Shown piece after piece: positions 48,048 to 54,330 of a stretch of 54,330 bases of DNA (within the stretch, counting starts at the first letter, position 1; the number at the start of each line of letters is the position of its first letter). A program made the position numbers and the translations under genes. This DNA is from Chromera velia (lineage: Eukaryota; Sar; Chromeraceae), in assembly GCA_018398765.1 (NCBI GenBank), contig JAHBMJ010000188.1, positions 1 through 54,330 of the forward strand. The letters are read 5' to 3'. The notes below the pieces were generated by a model that was given only the letters and a program-made list of their open reading frames with translations, had not been told where the DNA came from and ran no database searches.

Positions 48048-49500
48048 ATGACCCTGGAGGAATCAAAAAAGTGGACGGCCTTCCTGCGAGGGTACGACAA
48101 GACCCTTTTGACCGCAAAGAAAGACAAAAAGAAGTCAGAGGAACTGGCCGAACTGGATCGATGGTGAGTCTCCTGGCCTCATCTCTTTTTGTTCGCTCTT
48201 CTGTCTGGTCGGGACTGGGCTGGATTCACGTTTTGGTGCCGACCCTGTGTCCATTGCCGTTGGTCGGATCGCGCGGTTTTTTTTGTTTTACATCTGTAAT
48301 TTTATTCCGCGTGATTTCATACTGACTGGTCATCTGCTGGAAATTATTTTGACGGCCTCTTGCTATCCTCTATTCCGACATCTTCTGTATATGTGTCTTT
48401 TGCCTGCTTCCTTGTAACTTTATCTCATGATCCCATGCGTTTTTCGCCACATGCACTAGGACCGCTCTTTGAGGCAACAAATCCCTCTCTGTGTTTTTTG
48501 ATTCGATCACTTCCCTCTGACTGCCTGACCGACAGGTTTTCTGAAGTTCTGCCCGAGTCCATTTCCTCCAGAACTCCGCCCTCGATGAGTCAGTGGGTCG
48601 AACTGCCTCTGTTTGGGCCAGTTTTGTGAAGCCCTTTTCTTGTGCGCGTGTTTGCGTTTTGTCCTGCATTTTCCATTACTTCTCCTTCTCATGGTCTCTG
48701 GATTTTGTTACTTCTCACGTCCTTTCCGAGTTTTTTTGGAACGCTGGAGGATCGTCCTTTCTTTCTGCGGATTCTTTTTCTCGTCATGACTCGTCTGCTT
48801 TTTTTTCTTTTGGTACCGCCGTTTTTCGTCTGCCTCTACAATAGACACGTTTCTGGCGAGTAAACTAGTGCAAAGTTTAACGCGGGACGGCCAGAATCGA
48901 GCTTCAGGTCACGCGCATCTGTTCATAAAGGCGGTGTTGACTTTCCCGTCTTTAGAACTTATCCACTACTTCGCCTTGGTGTGCGCACCTGCACATTTCA
49001 TGTTGATTGTCCTTCCTTCCTTCCTTCCTTCCTTCCTTCCTTCCTTCCTTCCTTTTGTGGTCCGTCTATTTCATGCAGACAAGGACGAGCTCGTGAAGTT
49101 GATGGAGTGGAAACTTCAGCGGGGAAAATTCCGCCCGCTGATGAACAAACTGAAAGCGAACGGAGAGGATACTGTGCGCATGTGCACTACCGAAGCGTTC
49201 GGTATTCTGGAGTCCCTTCCGCTCTCTCTGCCTGGGGATTTGAGGGGAGGGGGAAAGAAAGGTGGAAAGGCGGTAGAGCTGTCGGACAAAGTGATTGCGT
49301 CTGTTGTGTCAAAGACGGTGAAAGCCCTAAAGGTACTCACGCAGATGAAGGCGGTGGGCCCGGCCACGGCATCTGCCATCGCCTGCGCATACCGTGCTGA
49401 CGTGATTCCTTTTTTTTCGGACGAGTTGGCGGCCACGGCGTGCAAGTCCACAAAACTGCAGTACAATTTGAAGGAGTACGAGGAAATTCAGGGTCGGTCG

Positions 49501-49537
<37 letters not shown>

Positions 49538-49538
49538 C

Positions 49539-49569
<31 letters not shown>

Positions 49570-49571
49570 CC

Positions 49572-49609
<38 letters not shown>

Positions 49610-49610
49610 C

Positions 49611-49641
<31 letters not shown>

Positions 49642-49715
49642 CCTGTCTGTCTGTCTGTCTGTCTGTGTGTCCATGAAGAAAAGAAGGGAGAAGAAGAAAC
49701 ATATAGTCTGTCTAC

Positions 49716-49746
<31 letters not shown>

Positions 49747-50018
49747 CCTGTCTGTCTGTCTGTCTGTCTGTCTACCTGTCTGTCTGTCTGTCTGTCTGGC
49801 TGGCTGTCTGGAGAGTGCATCGGAATGCTTCGGAAACCTCAACAAGGGGTGCGAGTTCAACTTGTGGCCAATATGATGGCAACGACGTGTGACGAAATCC
49901 TCCTGGTTATTTTCGAATAGCCTGTTATCTTTTCTCGTTTCCTCAAAGGAGGTATTTCCTTGCAGGTCCTTATACCTGTGAGCAGTCACACACACACACA
50001 CACACGCACAAGCACAAG

Positions 50019-50055
<37 letters not shown>

Positions 50056-50520
50056 ATGCCTACACGTGACACACACACACACACACACACACTCATGCCT
50101 ACACGCACACGCATTCTTTCCATCTGGACGGGCGGTCAAAAGAAGAGATCCAACAAGTAGAGAGGGATTTTGCTTCTGTTTGTGTCATCGACTGAAAAAG
50201 GGAACCCCAGAAGAAGAAATCAAAAATAAAGGGAACCCCAGAAGAAGAAAGTGGCGAATGCTGAAAACGAACTCCTTGTGGAAGCTCCCTATGCGAAAGG
50301 AAATGAAAAGAAACGAACTCGTTCAGATGGAAAGAATGTGGAAGTGCAAGAGGGCAACCCTGCACTGGGCAGTGAAGGGCCGCAGGGTACGACTCAAGGC
50401 CTGGAGCTCTGGTACCCTTCCACTGAGAGCGCGCAAAAAGAAAAGAAGAAAACAGAAGAGAATGAAAGGAAGGCTCTGTTTGTTCGTCTGTGTCTGTCTG
50501 TCTGTGTCTGCTTGTTTGTG

Positions 50521-50568
<48 letters not shown>

Positions 50569-51633
50569 AACAAGACAACACAGAGAAAAGTGAAGAAGGT
50601 CAGGGAAGAAAGGTCCGGAGCTGTAGAGACAGCTAGAGAAAAATTCTGATGGTGCATGGCGAAGGCATGGAGTGACAGTGTCCCCCGTCACCCAAATGAA
50701 TCGGAATCAGCTGATTCGATCTCTTCTTTTTCTTTCTTGTGGATACTCCCTTTGTGCTCCTTTCCGACCTTACGCCCAATTGTGTAGAATCGAACCACAA
50801 TTTTAGAACCTCGATCAGACAGATTCGGCCTTCAAAAGCAACGTTCTCACAGACGCCCGACAAAGCTGTTCAGAAAAAACAAAAAAGAGGAAAGAACGCA
50901 GAACGATAACTCAAAGAAGAGACGCATGCAGGGAACGAATGAAGAGTGAGACATCAGTCGATCGTCCTTCCTCTCTGACCAGGGAGGGAGTTGTGCATGA
51001 GGCTGTATGTCCATGCACCGTTGCATGCGTCACAGGGTCAATTTCGGTGTGCCTTCCTGTTTGCGTGTGTCTATCGGTGTACCTCATACTTGTTTATCCC
51101 TCTCTATTCATTTAACCATCTGTCTATCCATCCACTCATCCATCAGTGCGTCTGTCTCTGTACCAGTCCAGATGTTCATCTGTCTGTGTTCCTCTCAATC
51201 AATCTGCCGTCTGTCCGGAAGAAGATACATAGTCTGTCCGGTGTGTCTCCTTGCAGCTTTTGCGCTCCGTCTCTGCGGGCGGCTCCTCATGGCACCACCG
51301 GGAGCTGGAGATGCGGGTCCATCTACTGGCCCTTCTTCTTCTTCGTCTCCTTCCTCAGGGTTCCCGAGTGCATCCTGGGACTGCCGGGCTGTCGAGAGGG
51401 CGGTGTGGGTGAGTGTTCGAGCCTCCTCTGTGGGTGAAGACTGTGGCCCTGGTCCCTCAGTGAGAGGAGCAAGCGGTTCAGAGGCAACTCTCTCCTCTGG
51501 AGGGGCTGCAGGGAGGGGGAAGGGGAAAAAAAGGGGTTCGGAGGCCGTCTCGGGAGATGGGAGTGAGCCGTCGAAGTCCTTGAAGACGAAAGGGAAAGGG
51601 AAGGGTCCTGTCGTTGAGATCGATGACGACTAG
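48048..51633 (+). CDS. Uncharacterised conserved protein with HhH-like GVGPATAS-type motif
   Basis: Four exons join in phase (48048-48163, 48536-48588, 49079-49492, 51257-51633) into 319 residues. The N-terminus MTLEESKKWTAFLRGYDKTL is followed by WFSEVLPESISSR, LVKLMEWKLQRGKFRPLMNK, and LTQMKAVGPATASAIACAYR then DVIPFFSDE. The VGPATAS stretch resembles the helix-hairpin-helix of DNA-glycosylase-like proteins. From memory, the same order (WKL-RGKFRP, then GVGPATAS, then PFFSDE) occurs in a family of uncharacterised fungal and protist proteins. The C-terminal exon has SWDCRAVERAVW and a Gly/Lys/Ser-rich tail ending VVEIDDD. Intron 3 (1.76 kb) is full of CTGT and CA repeats. DNA binding is an inference only. 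Confidence 0.82.
49017..49054. repeat. (TTCC)n in the polypyrimidine tract of intron 2
   Basis: A pure TTCC repeat ends 24 bases before the 3' splice site at 49078 and probably serves as its pyrimidine tract. Confidence 0.95.
49493..49803. repeat. (CTGT)n with ACCTGT interruptions, starting at a splice donor
   Basis: The intron begins GTCGGTCGG and continues as GTCT tetranucleotides, interrupted regularly by TACC and once by about 45 bases of GAA-rich sequence (49670-49706). Confidence 0.95.
49987..50110. repeat. (CA)n microsatellite with a duplicated CTCATGCCTACACG block
   Basis: Two CA tracts are each followed by CTCATGCCTACACG (50053-50066 and 50091-50104). Confidence 0.95.
50198..50253. 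repeat. Local duplication of AAGGGAACCCCAGAAGAAGA
   Basis: The 20-base string occurs twice, 32 bases apart, within intron 3 of the HhH-like gene. Confidence 0.85.
50374..50470. repeat. Dispersed intronic repeat, copy B
   Basis: Nearly the same sequence as 26748-26860, again in an intron and again next to (CTGT)n (50485-50570). It keeps the GGGTAC...GTACCC pair and the GCGCG followed by an AGAAA-rich end. Confidence 0.85.
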
Positions 51634-52730
51634 GAAGACGAAGTTTCTGAATCACTGTCAATATCACAGAGATGGAGCATTGGCAGGAGCAAGATGGGAA
51701 GATCCAGACTGCTCATCTTGTTGACGGTGTTTATGCATGGAGAGGCCAGGCGGGCTGTCGCACATTTAAGCAGAAATACAGTTCCTAGAAAAAATCTTAC
51801 TTAATCAATTTTTATGATTCGTGCACTCTACTATTATATAGCTTTAGATTACACACAAGTTACTAGACAAGTTAGGTATAGCGTACGTACGCTCTTCCGT
51901 AGGCTCTTCCACTAAAACTTACAGTCATTTTATAAGGAATATTCAATTTATAATCAATATACAGATTGGCTCACGAGTGAAGTTAAAACAAAAAAAAATT
52001 CTCACCTAGATTCTCACATAATGACACATATTCAAAAAAATGCATTTTTGTCATGCCTTAGTGGCAGGCTATGTCCAGGGCCATCATCCGGGCCATACCA
52101 CATACAAAACCTAGTATAAAACTTGCATGCATAAAAATAAAACAAATGTAATATCATACTATGTATACGTATATTATATACACCGTCCACATAAGGGTTA
52201 CGATGGGGGTCTGTGAGGAAATTACGGATTACGATTTTTTCTGTTTAATACGGTTTTTCCGTAACTTGGCGCCAAAATTTTTTTTTACGCAAAAACCGTA
52301 TAATTCGGGCGTTGTAGGGCCAATATAGGGCCCCGGCATAGGAATCTCGTGCGGTTCTTCATGCATGCAGTGCATCTTGCATGCAATTCAAGGCGATAAA
52401 GAAGAATAATCATTCAATTATATGTATACACACATAAATGAATGATTGCATTCACTCTAAGACCGGTAAGCCAAAGGAGCGAACTAGAGAGCTAATTAAC
52501 CATTGTCAACTGATGAAGTGCGATTTTATTAAGCTGTTGTTAATCTTTTAACGCAGAAATCGCCGTGACTAGCACGCTGCACACATGCCTTCAGACAGAG
52601 AAAACGTGCTGGAAAGTTGAAACAGAGATAAACGGGAGAAGCATACTTGTATCTGCATGCCTGTGCCTGCCTGTTCGATCTTGTTTATAGCTGTGTATAT
52701 CAAGCTATTATCGTATATCAAGTAATGACT
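51634..52730. other. AT-rich spacer, no gene seen
   Basis: Downstream of the HhH-like gene the sequence is AT-rich, with a TTACGG-rich patch near 52224-52270 and TGCATGC palindromes near 52361-52385. No ORF or TIR could be supported. Confidence 0.55.
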
Positions 52731-53172
52731 ATGTTTGATTTGATTTGATTTGAGGTAGGGCTTAAGCTCAAATCAAATATCTAGTCAGGGAGGACTTAGT
52801 GTTTAAAGACCTATCAAATACGATCAAATATTTGATCAACATGACTTTCAACCTCAAATATGAAGGTCCCGAAAAAACTTTTGCAAGTACCGATCCGTCA
52901 CGCATACTGATTCAAATAAAAAATTTCAGAAAAAACCTAAATCTTGATGGTTTGCTCTAAAAAAAAAAACGTTTTGAGCTGCACTGAAATTGATGTTTCA
53001 CCCCCTTTTACTTCATGCAGAGGTAAACCGATCAGCTAAACGTTTTCCTGAACAGCTGTGTTAACTTTTCTGGTGCTGGAACATCTTTTACAGCCCCCTT
53101 TTTGAGCATCTGCAAACATTTTACACCCCGTAAAGACATGTCACACAATCCGACAGGGTCGAACAACTGGGC

Positions 53173-53226
53173 CTCCCCCTCTTTCTCTCTTTCTCTCTTT
53201 CTTTCTCTCTCTCTCTCTCTCTCTCC

Positions 53227-53282
<56 letters not shown>

Positions 53283-53297
53283 ATATCTGTGTGTGTA

Positions 53298-53374
<77 letters not shown>

Positions 53375-53389
53375 ATATCTGTGTGTGTA

Positions 53390-53458
<69 letters not shown>
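53173..53458. repeat. Compound (TC)n-(TG)n microsatellite with an internal duplication
   Basis: TC repeats change to TG repeats at about 53244. A block containing GTATGTATATCTGTGTGTGT appears twice about 90 bases apart, so the tract has grown by a larger duplication as well as by slippage. Confidence 0.95.
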
Positions 53459-53459
<1 letters not shown>

Positions 53460-53460
53460 G

Positions 53461-53958
53461 CAAACGCATACGACTATCCGATGGTTGGGATTTCAGAACA
53501 ATCTGACGTGCCTCCCCCCGTTGGCTCAACGGAACTGGGCTGATAAGTTGGTGAAGGTGCATGAGAAGCAGATTGTCGCCTACGAAACGGATCTATGGGT
53601 GAGGTACCCCGCTTTTGACTGATTCACCACCGGAGACATGCTGTATGACTGGGATATTTTGGATGTGAACCACGAGAGATTGCAGCATGCCCCTGACCCC
53701 GAGTGTCGAAAGGCTGCGACCACATTCCCTGTCGGTGTGGAGCAGTTCCAGAAAGGTAAGAGAAAAGGCAACGGGGGGGCTGCTGATAATGCTGGAGGGG
53801 GGGCCGCTCCTGCAGGGCCCGGCGGGAGGACCAATTTGAAACCAAAGGAGGCGGCCGCAGATGTAAATGCTGAGAAGGCTGGGGGGAAACTTCCCCCTCC
53901 TGAGAAAGTCATCACTCTGGGTGAGGAAGGCTACCGACCTCTCTATATTCACCTCTAA
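53461..53958 (+). pseudogene. Unidentified coding fragment carried in hAT copy 2, one TGA inside
   Basis: A frame coding WADKLVKVHEKQIVAYETDL and WVRYPAFD reaches TGA at 53620-53622. It then continues in the same frame as FTTGDMLYDWDILDVNHERL, CRKAATTFPVGVEQFQKG and a Gly/Ala/Lys-rich part, ending YRPLYIHL with a stop at 53958. Real coding character on both sides of the TGA suggests a decayed gene, perhaps from another transposon. I do not recognise it. A consensus-like donor (AAAG|GTAAGA) occurs near 53757. Confidence 0.5.
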
Positions 53959-54330
53959 CACAAGGGGCTTGTTGTCGGCCCTGGCGCGGCACAGAGGGTA
54001 GCCGAACTTACCAACTCTGGATACTTAGCTGCCCAGAAACAGGACGGTTCCAACACCAACAGCAATAGCACGTGAAAATACAAGGAGCTGAGGGGGAAGG
54101 AGAAACTATTTGTGGCTGTGAGTATACAGCAGCGGCAACCAGTTCTTTTCAAACCCACCTCATCAATCAGTATGGCTTGACGATCACGTCTGACAAACAT
54201 ATGCAGCTGCTCCAAGAAAGACAGGAAAAGCGGTCGGAGGGGGCGGGGGGGACGAAGCAGCCTGACGTGTGAACGTTTTTCCCCACCAAAGATGAAGCAG
54301 AAGCCGTGGTCGCACCATATGCAGAGACGC

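Larger units (their letters stand above)
52731..54330 (+). mobile_element. BED-finger hAT element, copy 2, interrupted and cut by the right edge
   Basis: From 52731 to 53164 the sequence follows copy 1 (from 4807) base for base with few changes; it resumes at 54072 and follows copy 1 from 5329 to the window end. In place of 87 bases of copy 1 (5242-5328) it has 907 bases of unrelated sequence (53165-54071). The insert removes the first half of the BED finger, including its first cysteines. A further CGA to TGA change at about 54269-54271 breaks the remaining ORF. The left TIR is poorly preserved and the right end is outside the window. Confidence 0.85.

Noticed and set aside
49966..49977. Twelve-base micro-exon between a TTGCAG and a GTGAGC
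   Set aside because: Joining 49492 directly to 51257 already closes the frame and fits the protein; nothing requires the micro-exon.
13879..53622. General reassignment of TGA to Trp in this genome
   Set aside because: Two TGA codons interrupt otherwise open frames (13879-13881, 53620-53622), but the intact genes here use TGG for Trp and three of the eight complete genes end in TGA or TAG normally; local decay is simpler.
1..54330. tRNA, rRNA, CRISPR arrays, bacterial operons
   Set aside because: None found by eye; gene structure is fully eukaryotic.

Overview
The window is nuclear DNA of a eukaryotic alga with a complex (secondary or higher) plastid, most likely a photosynthetic alveolate of the chromerid type such as Chromera velia. 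The evidence is: intron-rich spliced genes with GT-AG introns; conserved eukaryotic housekeeping genes (ESCRT-III VPS2, RIO2 kinase, a CCDC130/YJU2-type splicing factor); three proteins that begin with signal-plus-transit-peptide leaders, two of them with Phe right after the signal peptide; many microsatellites; and decayed transposons. The genus is inference from this combination, not proof. No rRNA, tRNA or CRISPR was seen.

Layout, left to right: partial unknown gene (-, runs off the left edge); VPS2 (+, 1152-3573); a transposon-rich spacer with nested TIR elements (3574-9020); RIO2 kinase (-, 9021-12148); an AT-rich spacer with a long TG repeat and an HNH/NUMOD endonuclease-like ORF (-, 13879-14736) and an assembly gap (15681-15689); RuvX/YqgF-family nuclease with a plastid-type leader (-, 17367-20517); a very large gene of 25 exons that I could join phase-consistently into a 2,041-residue, very acidic, plastid-targeted protein of unknown function (+, 21502-35426); a CCDC130-like splicing factor (-, 36456-38447); a single-exon protein with a three-part leader, probably thylakoid (+, 39138-39950); a LINE 3' remnant between direct repeats (41005-42266); a 1,025-residue ABHD-type alpha/beta hydrolase whose nucleophile serine is replaced by glycine (-, 42633-47199); an uncharacterised protein with a helix-hairpin-helix-like GVGPATAS-type motif (+, 48048-51633); and a second copy of the BED-finger hAT element carrying a 0.9 kb foreign insert (52731 to the right edge).

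All gene models below were built by hand from splice signals, reading-phase closure and family similarity, not from transcripts. Phase closes across all 46 internal introns of the seven complete spliced genes, which is strong internal support; individual small exons can still be wrong. The genes are arranged as head-to-head pairs with promoters shared in spacers of under 1 kb, while transposons sit mainly in the tail-to-tail spacers. The most notable observations are an unusual 5' splice-site preference (C at +3, GTCAGT), the giant plastid protein, the hydrolase without its serine, the nested hAT elements with visible target-site duplications, and an HNH ORF broken by TGA exactly at a conserved tryptophan.
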